Origin: Lachnospiraceae bacterium
GTDB lineage: Bacteria; Bacillota; Clostridia; Lachnospirales; Lachnospiraceae
DNA: 44,355 bases
Assembly (NCBI GenBank): GCA_910575255.1
Contig: CAJTEM010000006.1
Coordinates: 1-44,355, forward strand
Direction: 5' to 3'
The notes beneath the pieces are model-generated. The model made no database searches. It saw only the letters and a list, made by a program, of their open reading frames with translations, and was not told where the DNA came from. The position numbers were made by a program, and so were the translations under genes. Every line of letters starts with the position of its first letter. Positions within the stretch are counted from its first letter, which is position 1. Positions 25,063-33,209 of this stretch are shown here, one piece after another.

Positions 25063-26145
25063 TTATGCTCTCAAAAGCTTCTTCAACAAAGCTCTGAAAT
25101 TCTTATCAAACAACGTAACCGCTGCCATTCCCAGCACGCTCCCAATGCGGATTCTGCCCCGCAATCGCAGCTCTCCCGCCAATAAGGACTCCTCAAATAC
25201 CGGAATTACTTCTACTCTCCGGGCATACCATGCATAAAATGGACTGATGATTGCCAGTATCTGTCCTGTTTTCGCCGGATCCTCGAATCCGAAACAGATC
25301 CGCCCGGATATTCTTTGAGGAAGAATATGCCGGATAAGCTTAAACATCTGACGCTTCAGAAGACGGTAGGTGCGCTGGTTGGCCGGATCCTTCAAAAACG
25401 CAATCCATCTATCCTTTTTTTCCTTCAGCTCTGTCAGGCGTCTGAAAATCCTGCGAAGCTTTTCTTTCAGTGTATCATAAATCCTCAAAAAAGAAAATCC
25501 TGTGTTTTTGTTAGTTTTCTTTTTCTTTCGGCTTTTTCCGCCAGAAGCTGAGTGGCTTTTGCCGGCGCCGGGAGATTCCTGATTCGATCCCGTTCTTTCC
25601 TCTTCTTTGCTTTCAGACCCTTTAGGGGCTTTCTTTTTGCTAATTTCCGAATCTGTCGGACACTCTCTTTGTGCAGTCTCCTGATTCGCAATCTCCCTTT
25701 CCCGAAGTGACTCCTTCTTTGGCATCTCCTCTTCCTTGGGGAACTCCTTCTTTGGGACCTCCGGTTTCCTGGACTGCTCCTTCTTTTCAGCCCCCGGTTC
25801 CTGAGGTGGCTTTACAGTTCCCGGTTCTGACTCCTTTTGCGCTTCCTCTTCTGTATGGGCCTTGGTATTTCCTAATGCCTTTTTTTTCTGAAACACCGAA
25901 AAGCCCAATACCCGGACCCGGAACATCAGCTTTTCTTCATACACAGCCCGAACCGAAAAAATATGGCACAGCCAGCTGACACCTGCCTTCCCTCTGGGAA
26001 CCTTATCAAAGCTCATCTCTGCCTGATAGCGGATCGGGACCAAAAGCACAAGCAACAGCAACACAAGGAGGAGCCCTATAAGCCCCAGAAGAATCAATCC
26101 GATGATCTTTAATACTCCCAATACCGTCCACACGGCAGTCAGCAT
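25063..26145 (-). CDS. DUF2953 (YtfI-like) membrane protein
   Basis: A 360-residue protein with one long N-terminal membrane segment (about 10-37), then VPIRYQAEMSF, which starts the DUF2953 domain. A charged, Lys/Glu/Pro-rich insert of about 100 residues divides it (about 95-205). The C-terminal part resumes with ICFGFEDPAKTGQILAIISP and IRIGSVLGMAAVTLFDKNFR. The start overlaps the stop of the preceding gene (ATGCTGA), so it is translationally coupled. Its order before gerW is conserved in spore formers. Molecular role unknown. Confidence 0.82.
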   Translation of the reverse strand: MLTAVWTVLGVLKIIGLILLGLIGLLLVLLLLVLLVPIRYQAEMSFDKVPRGKAGVSWLCHIFSVRAVYEEKLMFRVRVLGFSVFQKKKALGNTKAHTEEEAQKESEPGTVKPPQEPGAEKKEQSRKPEVPKKEFPKEEEMPKKESLREREIANQETAQRECPTDSEISKKKAPKGSESKEEERTGSNQESPGAGKSHSASGGKSRKKKKTNKNTGFSFLRIYDTLKEKLRRIFRRLTELKEKKDRWIAFLKDPANQRTYRLLKRQMFKLIRHILPQRISGRICFGFEDPAKTGQILAIISPFYAWYARRVEVIPVFEESLLAGELRLRGRIRIGSVLGMAAVTLFDKNFRALLKKLLRA

Positions 26146-26585
26146 AGCTCACCCCTCATTGTGCTTTCTTTCTCTTCCGGAATTTTTTCCGGCCCTGGCG
26201 CTGTTTTCAGCTCCCCTGCCTTCTCCGGCTCCGGCGCTGTTTCCGGCCCCCATGTCGTCTCCGGCTCCGGTACCGTCTTGCTGCCAATCAGCTCCTCCAG
26301 GCAAAAACCGCCGGTCCGCTGATACAAATCATCGATAATTCTTCTCACTACCTCCAGGGCTTCCCAGTATGTAACTGCGACTCCCACAATCCGATACTCC
26401 CGATCCCGATACGGAGGTACCAGAAGCATAACTGACGGAAGAATCTCAAGGATATTATTCCCACTCTGCGGCGGCATAATCACATAGACTTCAGGCTGCC
26501 ATCTTCCTTGCCGCAGTCCTTCCAGGATTGCGAAACGACGCTTCCCCGCCCTCTCCCCTACGTACAGATGATCATACCAGTTCAT
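26139..26585 (-). CDS. Uncharacterised protein with Pro/Glu-rich tail
   Basis: A 148-residue protein of unknown function. The first 100 residues look folded (MNWYDHLYVGERAGKRRFA, then VYVIMPPQSGNNILEILP). The last 45 are imperfect Pro-Glu-Thr repeats (PEPETTWGPETAPEPEK). It has no signal peptide or membrane segment. It overlaps the preceding gene by 14 bases and the DUF2953 gene by 7, so all three are translated together. The context suggests a Clostridia-specific partner of the ytfI-gerW cluster. Confidence 0.7.
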   Translation of the reverse strand: MNWYDHLYVGERAGKRRFAILEGLRQGRWQPEVYVIMPPQSGNNILEILPSVMLLVPPYRDREYRIVGVAVTYWEALEVVRRIIDDLYQRTGGFCLEELIGSKTVPEPETTWGPETAPEPEKAGELKTAPGPEKIPEEKESTMRGELC

Positions 26586-27891
26586 AACCGTCCGTCTCCA
26601 TGATTTGCAGCAGCAGCTCCATACAGGTCGCTTTCTCTGCCGGATCGGTACAGCAGCTTAAGCTGTTTTGGATATAGTCTTGCAGCTCGTCCGGTGAGCC
26701 AAACACAATCGGAAGATCTGAAAGGGTATTTGCCATAATTGCCCGCATCACCGGCTTCTGGCAGGAGGACAGAATCGGTTCCAGCTCTCCAAGAAACGCC
26801 GCCGCCGCCTCTTCCAGCTCCTCCCGGGTAACGCTTCCCTGCTTTTCCTTTCCCTCCAGCCTGGCAAAAGAACTGCTGGACATCAGCATATCCACCCGGG
26901 CAGCCAGAAGGTCTGTCTCATCCTCCTGCCCCACGGCCTCCCCCTGCCGGTACGAGAGCGCCTGATATTTTTCGTAGTACTCTTCCTGGATGCCTTCCAG
27001 CTCCGGCAGCCGCCCGGCAATATCCTCCGGAATCTCCCGGCTTTCCAGCCGGTATTGTTCCATCAGCCCCCAAAGGATCGCCTGGGCAGCTTCCTCCCTG
27101 GAGGAGTCGCGCAATGCTTCGTTTCCGGTAAGGCAAAGAATATAGAGATCATTGACCATCTCTTCCAGGTTATTGCAAGCTTCGCTGAGAGCTGTCAGCA
27201 GATGTATGCACTGTGACATCTGTTCTCTGGCATCCTCATAGCTAACTTTTGTCAAATCCCGGAAGGAGAGGGCAAAAAGCTGATCCAGACAACGGTTCAA
27301 CTGTTCATAGTCATCCTTTCGCTTTCGGGAAATCTCGATCAGGCTGTTGCTCCGCAGAAGATACATCTCCTCCTCCAGCCCCAGACGATCCGCCCCGATG
27401 TAAGTAGTCAGGGCATCATGGACCATGCTGAAATATTTCTGTCTGGTAAAACGTACCGGCAGCTGCCGGAGAGTCTCACGAATACGCTGATTCTGCAGAG
27501 TCACATCCCCGTCTGCAGCCAGGTAGCGCATCAGATTCCCTGTCAGCTCCTCCTCGCCCACCTCCACCTGGGGAAGATCCTTCACAAATCTCCGCTCCAT
27601 CCGGCTCAGGGCATATTCGTAGATCTGAATAGCATCCGAATAAGCTACCAAGGTCTCCATCTCCTGTCTGACCTGTTCCCGGAAACCGTCGATCTTCTCC
27701 AGCACCCGGATATATTCTCCGTCCAGATACCACCCCAGCAGCTCCCTATACTGCTGTTCCCATTGCTTCTGCTTCCCTGATTCCTCATATTCCACCGGAA
27801 GCTCTCCAAGATACAGATACATATTCAAAGCCAGACGCGCCAGGGCACAGCCATAAGCCGCGGAGGCTATCCGTTTCCAGTTGCGAACCAT
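26572..27891 (-). CDS. Uncharacterised helical protein
   Basis: A 439-residue, almost wholly helical, acidic protein with no recognised domain. It has features such as YCALARLALNMYLYLGELP-like hydrophobic text near the N-terminus, the central DRLGLEEEMYLLRSNSLIE, and CTDPAEKATCMELLLQIMET at the end. The start at 27891 is chosen because AGGAGG (27901-27906) lies nine bases upstream and overlaps the cinA stop. A start at 27900 would leave no spacing. It may be a membrane-associated or scaffold protein; nothing more can be said from sequence. Confidence 0.7.
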   Translation of the reverse strand: MVRNWKRIASAAYGCALARLALNMYLYLGELPVEYEESGKQKQWEQQYRELLGWYLDGEYIRVLEKIDGFREQVRQEMETLVAYSDAIQIYEYALSRMERRFVKDLPQVEVGEEELTGNLMRYLAADGDVTLQNQRIRETLRQLPVRFTRQKYFSMVHDALTTYIGADRLGLEEEMYLLRSNSLIEISRKRKDDYEQLNRCLDQLFALSFRDLTKVSYEDAREQMSQCIHLLTALSEACNNLEEMVNDLYILCLTGNEALRDSSREEAAQAILWGLMEQYRLESREIPEDIAGRLPELEGIQEEYYEKYQALSYRQGEAVGQEDETDLLAARVDMLMSSSSFARLEGKEKQGSVTREELEEAAAAFLGELEPILSSCQKPVMRAIMANTLSDLPIVFGSPDELQDYIQNSLSCCTDPAEKATCMELLLQIMETDGYELV

Positions 27892-27904
27892 TCCTGCCAT
27901 CCTC

Positions 27905-29152
27905 CTAACGATAGTTTTCCAGGATCGACCGGCGCAGCAGGTCAAGAGCCCGCACGACTGCCATTTCCCGCACCTTTTCCCGGTTTCCCCGGAACTGATA
28001 CTTCTTCACGTTAACCTTATCCTTCATATAGGTGGCAATATAGACCAGCCCTACCGGCTTCTCCTCTGTGCCTCCGTCCGGCCCGGCAATCCCGGTCACT
28101 GCCACACAGGCGTCACAGTCCGCCGCAAATACCCCGCCGATCGCCATCTCCCGCGCCGTCTGTTCACTGACTGCCCCGTATTTCTTGAGAGTGCTCTTGC
28201 TGACATCCAGATACTTCCGTTTCGCCTTGTTGGCATAGGTGATAAAGCCCTCACGGAATACCTCGGAAGCTCCCGGCACATTGACCAGACGACCGGCCAG
28301 AAGTCCGCCGGTACAGGACTCCGCCGTTGTCACGGTCAGCTCATATTTCTGCAGGAGCCTGACTACAGCCATCTCCAGAGTCTCCGCCTCACGGACCGAA
28401 TACACACTGTCACCAAAACGGCTCCGGATCTCCTTGACCACGGGCTTGACCAGCTTCTTTGCCGCCTCCTCACTCTCCGCACGGGCAGTCACCCGCAAAT
28501 GAACCTCCCCTGTCTTCGCATAGGTCGCAATCGTGGGATTCGTCTGTCTGTCAATCAGATCCAGAAGCTCTGCTTCCACCTGGCTCTCTCCCACGCCGCA
28601 GATCTTGATCATCTGCGAGCGGAGCACTCCCGGCTGTTTTTTCTTCAGATAAGGGAATACCTGTTCTTTAAACAGAGGATACAACTCCGAAGGCGGCCCC
28701 GGCAACAGCACTGCCGTCTTGCCCTCCTTTTCCAGGATCAGCCCCGGAGCCGTACCGTTATCGTTGTCCAGCACAATCGCTCCCTCCGGAACCTGGGCCT
28801 GCTTCCAGTTATTGTCCGGAATCTCTTTAAAAATACCATTTTTTAAATAATTCTCAATCCTTTTTCGTGTATGGGCATCCTCTTTTAACGGCATCCCCAT
28901 CACCCCTGCACATACCTCCTTGGTCAGATCATCCTCTGTCGGCCCCAGGCCGCCGGTCAGAATCACCACATCCGAACGCCCCAGAGCAGTCCGTATCACT
29001 TCAGCCAGCCGATCCGCATTGTCACCGACCACCACCTGATGATATAGGGACAATCCCAAAAGAGCACACTGCTCTGCCAGATACTGGGTGTTCGTGTTGA
29101 CAATATTCCCCAAAAGCAGCTCCGTTCCCACTGAAATCAGCTCTGCAATCAT
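27905..29152 (-). CDS. cinA: CinA: competence/damage protein, nicotinamide-nucleotide amidase
   Basis: A 415-residue two-domain CinA. The N-terminal molybdopterin-binding-type domain starts ELISVGTELLLGNIVNTNT and has GGLGPTEDDLTKE. The C-terminal PncC-like domain has TTAESCTGGLLAGRLVNVPG, ITYANKAK and TGIAGPDGGTEEKPVG. It is expected to deamidate nicotinamide mononucleotide to NaMN for NAD salvage, and in some bacteria it hydrolyses ADP-ribose. It lies three bases after pgsA, in the order rimO-pgsA-cinA common in Firmicutes. Confidence 0.96.
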   Translation of the reverse strand: MIAELISVGTELLLGNIVNTNTQYLAEQCALLGLSLYHQVVVGDNADRLAEVIRTALGRSDVVILTGGLGPTEDDLTKEVCAGVMGMPLKEDAHTRKRIENYLKNGIFKEIPDNNWKQAQVPEGAIVLDNDNGTAPGLILEKEGKTAVLLPGPPSELYPLFKEQVFPYLKKKQPGVLRSQMIKICGVGESQVEAELLDLIDRQTNPTIATYAKTGEVHLRVTARAESEEAAKKLVKPVVKEIRSRFGDSVYSVREAETLEMAVVRLLQKYELTVTTAESCTGGLLAGRLVNVPGASEVFREGFITYANKAKRKYLDVSKSTLKKYGAVSEQTAREMAIGGVFAADCDACVAVTGIAGPDGGTEEKPVGLVYIATYMKDKVNVKKYQFRGNREKVREMAVVRALDLLRRSILENYR

Positions 29153-29154
29153 AG

Positions 29155-29700
29155 TTACATCCTTCCTTCCGTAAGCACCTTATGATTCTTCATCAGGTAA
29201 TCCACCAGAGATACGATGGTCAGAATCAGGGCAATCCAGGTACAGGCCGATGTTAAAAGGCCCAGCACCGGCAGATTCACAATCATCAGAATCACTGCAA
29301 TCATCTGAAATGTCGTCTTGAACTTTCCCCAATAGCTGGCAGCAATGACGATCCCCTGCTCAGCAGCCACCAGGCGGAAGCCGCTGATAATGAACTCCCG
29401 GCTGACGATCACGATCACCATCCAGGCCGGCAGCTGTCCAAGCTCCACCAGACAGATCAGGGCTGAACATACCAACAGCTTATCTGCCAGTGGATCCATA
29501 AACTTTCCAAAATTCGTCACCAGATTGTATTTGCGGGCAATCTTTCCGTCAAGCATATCGGTCAGGCTGGCCACAATAAAAATCGAAGCAGCCAGGTACC
29601 GAAGCAGCTGTATCCTGCCGCCGAAAACCATCAGTGACAATACAAAAAACGGGATCAGAATCACCCGCAATACCGTAAGCTTATTCGGCAGATTCATCAT
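29155..29700 (-). CDS. pgsA: CDP-diacylglycerol-glycerol-3-phosphate 3-phosphatidyltransferase
   Basis: A 181-residue inner-membrane enzyme making phosphatidylglycerol phosphate, the first step to acidic phospholipids. The CDP-alcohol transferase motif is complete: Asp51-Gly52, Ala55-Arg56, Gly65, Asp69 and Asp73 in DGKIARKY...GKFMDPLAD. Several membrane segments are predicted. The start overlaps the rimO end by 20 bases and has GGGGAGG upstream. Confidence 0.95.
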   Translation of the reverse strand: MMNLPNKLTVLRVILIPFFVLSLMVFGGRIQLLRYLAASIFIVASLTDMLDGKIARKYNLVTNFGKFMDPLADKLLVCSALICLVELGQLPAWMVIVIVSREFIISGFRLVAAEQGIVIAASYWGKFKTTFQMIAVILMIVNLPVLGLLTSACTWIALILTIVSLVDYLMKNHKVLTEGRM

Positions 29701-31039
29701 ATACCTCCCCTATCAAATCATATTCTGCGGCTCCGGTCACGCGTACCCGCACAAAATCGCCGGACATAAAGAGTTCCCCGCTGTTCACAAACAGGTATCC
29801 GTCCACTCCCGGTGCATCCATGTAGGTTCTGGCCACATAGGCCGGCTCATCCGCAACCTTGCCCTCGATCATGACATCCAGAATCCGTCCTATCATGGAC
29901 TGCGACTTTGCAAAAGCAATCTCCTGCTGCAGCTCCATCACCTCGCCCCGCCTCTGCTCCTTGATCTCTTCCGGAATCTGATTCTCAAACCCGGCCGCCG
30001 GCGTATCCTCCTCTGCGGAGTAGGCAAACACTCCCAGCCGTTCAAACTCCATCTCATCCACAAAAGCCAGAAGCTCTTCATGATCCTCTTCGGTCTCTCC
30101 CGGGAAGCCGGAGATCATCGTTGTCCGCAACGCAATATCCGGAATCTCCCGCCGCAGCTTTTCCACAATCTGCCGGATTCCCTCCTGATTGGTTCTTCTC
30201 CCCATCCGGCGCAAAATCTCGTCACTGGCATGCTGAATCGGGATATCCAGATAATGGCATACCTTTTCCTCTCCTTTGATCGCTTCAATCAGCTCATCCG
30301 TAATCTCCTCCGGATAGCAGTACTGAATCCGGATCCAGTATATGCCGGGAATCTCTGCCAGACGATGAAGAAGCTCAGGCAACATTTTCTTCCCGTACAG
30401 ATCCAACCCGTACAGGGTCGTCTCCTGTGCCACCAGAATCAACTCCCGCACCCCCTTTTTGGCCAGCGTTTCTGCCTCCGCCACCAGCCGCTTCATCGGG
30501 ACGCTGCGATAGCTCCCCCGCAACCGGGGAATAATACAATAGCTGCAATGCTTGTCACACCCTTCGGCAATCTTTAAAAACGCATAATGCCCGCCAGTAG
30601 TCAGAATTCTCTCCGCAGTCTGCTCCGGCAGCCGATCCGTCGCTTCCATTCGGACAGGCTTATCCTTTGGCTCACAATCCTGCCGACATCTTACAGCCTC
30701 TGCCAGCACCTGGCTGATCGAATCATAGGAAGACGTTCCCACAATCCCGTCCACCTCGGGAATCTCCTTCAGAATCTCCTGCCGGTAACGCTGTCCCAGA
30801 CAGCCCGATACCAGCAGAACCTGACAATTGCCGGTCTCCTTAAGCTGTGCCATCTCCAGAATCGTATTGATACTCTCCTCTTTGGCATCCCCGATAAAGC
30901 AGCAGGTGTTGACGATCACTGCCTCCGCCTCCTGCTCGTCATCCGTAAAGGTATGTCCGTCCTGACTCAGCAGCCCCAGCATGTTCTCTGTATCCACCAG
31001 GTTCTTGTCACATCCCAGTGATATCATCAATATCTTCAT
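29681..31039 (-). CDS. rimO: Ribosomal protein S12 methylthiotransferase RimO
   Basis: A 452-residue radical-SAM enzyme that adds a methylthio group to an aspartate of ribosomal protein S12. The N-terminal MTTase domain has Cys10, Cys46 and Cys80 for the second iron-sulfur cluster. CDKHCSYC gives the radical-SAM cysteines 161, 165 and 168, followed by IIPRLRGSYRSV, which fits RimO rather than MiaB. A C-terminal TRAM domain ends the protein. GAGGAG precedes the ATG. It leads the pgsA-cinA transcript, downstream of the rpoZ terminator. Confidence 0.95.
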   Translation of the reverse strand: MKILMISLGCDKNLVDTENMLGLLSQDGHTFTDDEQEAEAVIVNTCCFIGDAKEESINTILEMAQLKETGNCQVLLVSGCLGQRYRQEILKEIPEVDGIVGTSSYDSISQVLAEAVRCRQDCEPKDKPVRMEATDRLPEQTAERILTTGGHYAFLKIAEGCDKHCSYCIIPRLRGSYRSVPMKRLVAEAETLAKKGVRELILVAQETTLYGLDLYGKKMLPELLHRLAEIPGIYWIRIQYCYPEEITDELIEAIKGEEKVCHYLDIPIQHASDEILRRMGRRTNQEGIRQIVEKLRREIPDIALRTTMISGFPGETEEDHEELLAFVDEMEFERLGVFAYSAEEDTPAAGFENQIPEEIKEQRRGEVMELQQEIAFAKSQSMIGRILDVMIEGKVADEPAYVARTYMDAPGVDGYLFVNSGELFMSGDFVRVRVTGAAEYDLIGEVYDESAE

Positions 31040-31085
31040 ATCAGCTCCTCAACCACCGGCACAGAAAAACCTTGCCTGTGGAAAT

Positions 31086-31124
31086 GAAGAAAAAGCCATC
31101 TCTGTCAGCTTCCTCTGAGACGGC
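31086..31124 (-). terminator. rpoZ terminator
   Basis: GCCGTCTC pairs with GAGATGGC (one G-U) around a long loop, followed by TTTTTCTTCATTT on the minus strand, ten bases after the rpoZ stop. It separates yicC-gmk-rpoZ from rimO. Confidence 0.65.
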
Positions 31125-31134
31125 CTCCTCCCGA

Positions 31135-31422
31135 TTATTGTCCTTCCTCTTCTTTCTGCTCTTCCTGTACCTTGTCTTCTTCGATATCCTCTTCCGAATC
31201 CCCGATGATCTTCACCCTGCCGTCGTAGATCTCCTGAATCGCCTCCGACAGCGGCTTGGTCCCCACATCCTTTGACAGGGAGTTCGCCTCTTCTATCAGC
31301 TGACGGGCACGCTTGGCCGATGCCAGCACAATCGAATACCGGCTCTGCACTACCGGCTGCTCTCCCGGCTCTACCCCGCTGTTCACTACATTAATCAAAT
31401 CTGCATAGGATGGATGTAACAT
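31135..31422 (-). CDS. rpoZ: RNA polymerase omega subunit
   Basis: A 95-residue omega subunit. MLHPSYADLINVVNSG is the start, and RYSIVLASAKRARQLIEEAN is the conserved Rpb6-like core, followed by KPLSEAIQEIYDGRV. It ends in an acidic tail of about 20 residues. AAAGGAG lies before the ATG. It is downstream of gmk, the usual order. Confidence 0.95.
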   Translation of the reverse strand: MLHPSYADLINVVNSGVEPGEQPVVQSRYSIVLASAKRARQLIEEANSLSKDVGTKPLSEAIQEIYDGRVKIIGDSEEDIEEDKVQEEQKEEEGQ

Positions 31423-31455
31423 AAAATCTCCTTTCTGAATCCGTTCTTTTTCGTC

Positions 31456-32079
31456 TTATAAATGCCGAAGCTCTTCCTTCAGCTTTGCGATCCACTCCCG
31501 GCTTTTGCCTGTGCGCAGATGCTGGGCCTGAATGAGCTCATGCATCTCTCTGACGCAGGTGTCCAGATCGTCATTAACCAGAATATACTCATAACTCTCC
31601 ATGAATTCCGCTTCCTCCACGGCTCTCTCAAGACGGCTGCGGATCACCTCGTCCGTCTCCGTCTTTCTTCCCCGCAGCCGGTTCTCCAGCTCCGCGGCGG
31701 AAGGCGGCGTCACAAACAGAAGCAACGTATCAGGAAATCTCTCCTTCACCTTCAGTGCTCCCTGAATCTCGATCTCCAGGATCACATCCCGTCCTGCTTC
31801 CATCTGCTCCAGCACATAGCTCTTCGGGGTTCCGTAATAGTTCCCCACATAACAGGCATACTCGATCAGAGCATCCTCCTCTATCATCTGCTCAAATTCC
31901 TCTCTGGATACAAAAAAATATTCCCTGCCATGCTCTTCGCCTTCCCGGGGCTCCCGGGTCGTGGCGGAAATCGAAAGCGCATACTGCTCTCCGTGTTCCT
32001 TAAGAAGCGCCTTCATCAAAGTACCCTTCCCTGCTCCGGAGAAACCTGACACTACCACCAGTATTCCCTTTTTTTTCAT
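31456..32079 (-). CDS. gmk: Guanylate kinase
   Basis: A 207-residue cytosolic enzyme phosphorylating GMP to GDP. The P-loop GFSGAGKGT is at residues 12-20, and the GMP-binding region has TTREPREGEEHGREYFFVS and EYACYVGNYYGTP. Length is normal. CAGGAG precedes the ATG. It lies 56 bp after yicC; no remA (DUF370) gene fits between them, although many Clostridia have one there. Confidence 0.96.
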   Translation of the reverse strand: MKKKGILVVVSGFSGAGKGTLMKALLKEHGEQYALSISATTREPREGEEHGREYFFVSREEFEQMIEEDALIEYACYVGNYYGTPKSYVLEQMEAGRDVILEIEIQGALKVKERFPDTLLLFVTPPSAAELENRLRGRKTETDEVIRSRLERAVEEAEFMESYEYILVNDDLDTCVREMHELIQAQHLRTGKSREWIAKLKEELRHL

Positions 32080-32135
32080 CTCTTTTGCTCCTGTCGGCTT
32101 TCTTTACTCTCTGCGGTCTCTGCCTGAAACTTTCG

Positions 32136-33014
32136 TCACTCAATATTCTGAATCTGCTCCCGCACCTTCTCAATCTCGGTCTTGAGAGCAATCGCCCGGT
32201 CAGAAATCTCAATATCCCCGGATTTGCTTAAGATTGTGTTGGCCTCCCGGTTCATCTCCTGAGCGATGAAATCCAGCTTCCGCCCCACACTGCCTCCTGC
32301 CTTCAGATCCTGTCTGGTGGCCTGGATGTGACTGCGAAGACGCACCAGCTCCTCATCTACACAGATTTTATCCGCATAGATCGTCACCTCCGCCACGATC
32401 CGGTTCTCATCAATCGTACTGTTCTCCAAAAGCTCCCTGACCTTATCTTCCAGTCTTGTCTGATACTCTGCCAGCACCGAAGGGAAGCGCTCTTCAATAA
32501 AGTTCACCAGCCCCTCCATAAAATCCAGCTTACCCAGCAAATCCTCTTTCAGCCGCTCTCCCTCCTGGATCCGGGATTCTACCAGCTTCTTCGCCGCCTC
32601 CTCGATTGCCGCTGACAGAAGCTTCTCAATCTGCTCCTCATCTTCCGGCGCCTGTTCCATGGTCAGAACCTCTGGCATCTGCGCCAGCATGGATACCTTC
32701 ACATCATTATCAATCCCGAACTGCCGCTGAATCTTCACAAAATTATCCATGTACTCAGAGGCCAATGTCCCATTATACTTCAGACAGAGCTTTTCCTCCG
32801 TATAATCCTCATAGCTGATAAAAACATCGACCTTTCCACGCTGGATGTAATTCTTTAAAAGACTGCGGATCCTGGCCTCAAAATAGTTGAACTTCTTAGG
32901 CATCTTAATGCTTAAGTCCAGATACCGATGATTCACAGCCTTCATCTCTGCTGCTATTTTGTGTTCCGGCGTGACGGCCTCAAAGCGGCCGAAACCGGTC
33001 ATACTTCTTATCAT
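32136..33014 (-). CDS. yicC: YicC family endoribonuclease
   Basis: A 292-residue YicC protein, a family now linked to RNA cleavage. It has the N-terminal MIRSMTGFGR signature, KAVNHRYLDLSIKMP, and the C-terminal block GRKLDFIAQEMNREANTI. The start at 33014 is fixed by the conserved N-terminus; AAAGGAG stands 12 bases upstream, slightly far. The same frame is open further upstream, but that stretch is the hairpin leader. It is first in yicC-gmk-rpoZ. Confidence 0.94.
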   Translation of the reverse strand: MIRSMTGFGRFEAVTPEHKIAAEMKAVNHRYLDLSIKMPKKFNYFEARIRSLLKNYIQRGKVDVFISYEDYTEEKLCLKYNGTLASEYMDNFVKIQRQFGIDNDVKVSMLAQMPEVLTMEQAPEDEEQIEKLLSAAIEEAAKKLVESRIQEGERLKEDLLGKLDFMEGLVNFIEERFPSVLAEYQTRLEDKVRELLENSTIDENRIVAEVTIYADKICVDEELVRLRSHIQATRQDLKAGGSVGRKLDFIAQEMNREANTILSKSGDIEISDRAIALKTEIEKVREQIQNIE

Positions 33015-33045
33015 CTGACTGTTATACTCCTTTATCTGAAATATA

Positions 33046-33095
33046 GAGTCCGGCTTGCCGGACTCTCGCGCCGAAGCGCGGCTGCATCGGCAGCC
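33046..33095 (-). promoter_or_regulatory. Triple tetraloop hairpin leader of yicC mRNA
   Basis: Three back-to-back hairpins each close a four-base loop. On the minus strand, in order: GGCTGC-CGAT-GCAGCC (33080-33095), CGCGC-TTCG-GCGCG (33067-33080) and GAGTCCGG-CAAG-CCGGACTC (33046-33065). They begin a few bases after the expected transcript start and end 31 bases before the ATG. No T tract follows, so terminators are unlikely; mRNA protection, pausing or protein binding is possible. Confidence 0.7.
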
Positions 33096-33108
33096 ATCTT
33101 CCTGTCTC

Positions 33109-33137
33109 ATTATAATTCATCTGGAAAAACAAGTCAA
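33109..33137 (-). promoter_or_regulatory. yicC operon promoter
   Basis: TTGACT (33132-33137), 17-bp spacer, TATAAT (33109-33114) on the minus strand; close to consensus. Confidence 0.85.
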
Positions 33138-33166
33138 CGAAAAACACACCCAATCGCAGCGTTTTC

Positions 33167-33175
33167 TGTTATAAT
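33167..33175 (+). promoter_or_regulatory. dinB extended -10 promoter
   Basis: TGTTATAAT on the plus strand, 35 bp before the dinB start, without a clear -35. It is divergent from the yicC promoter. Confidence 0.6.
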
Positions 33176-33209
33176 AGAGATACTAAACATAGAAAGGGAG
33201 CCTTCTCTT

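Noticed and set aside
32928-33209. Longer N-terminus for DinB
   Set aside because: It would overlap yicC, its promoter and leader; the conserved Y-family start and ribosome site are at 33210.
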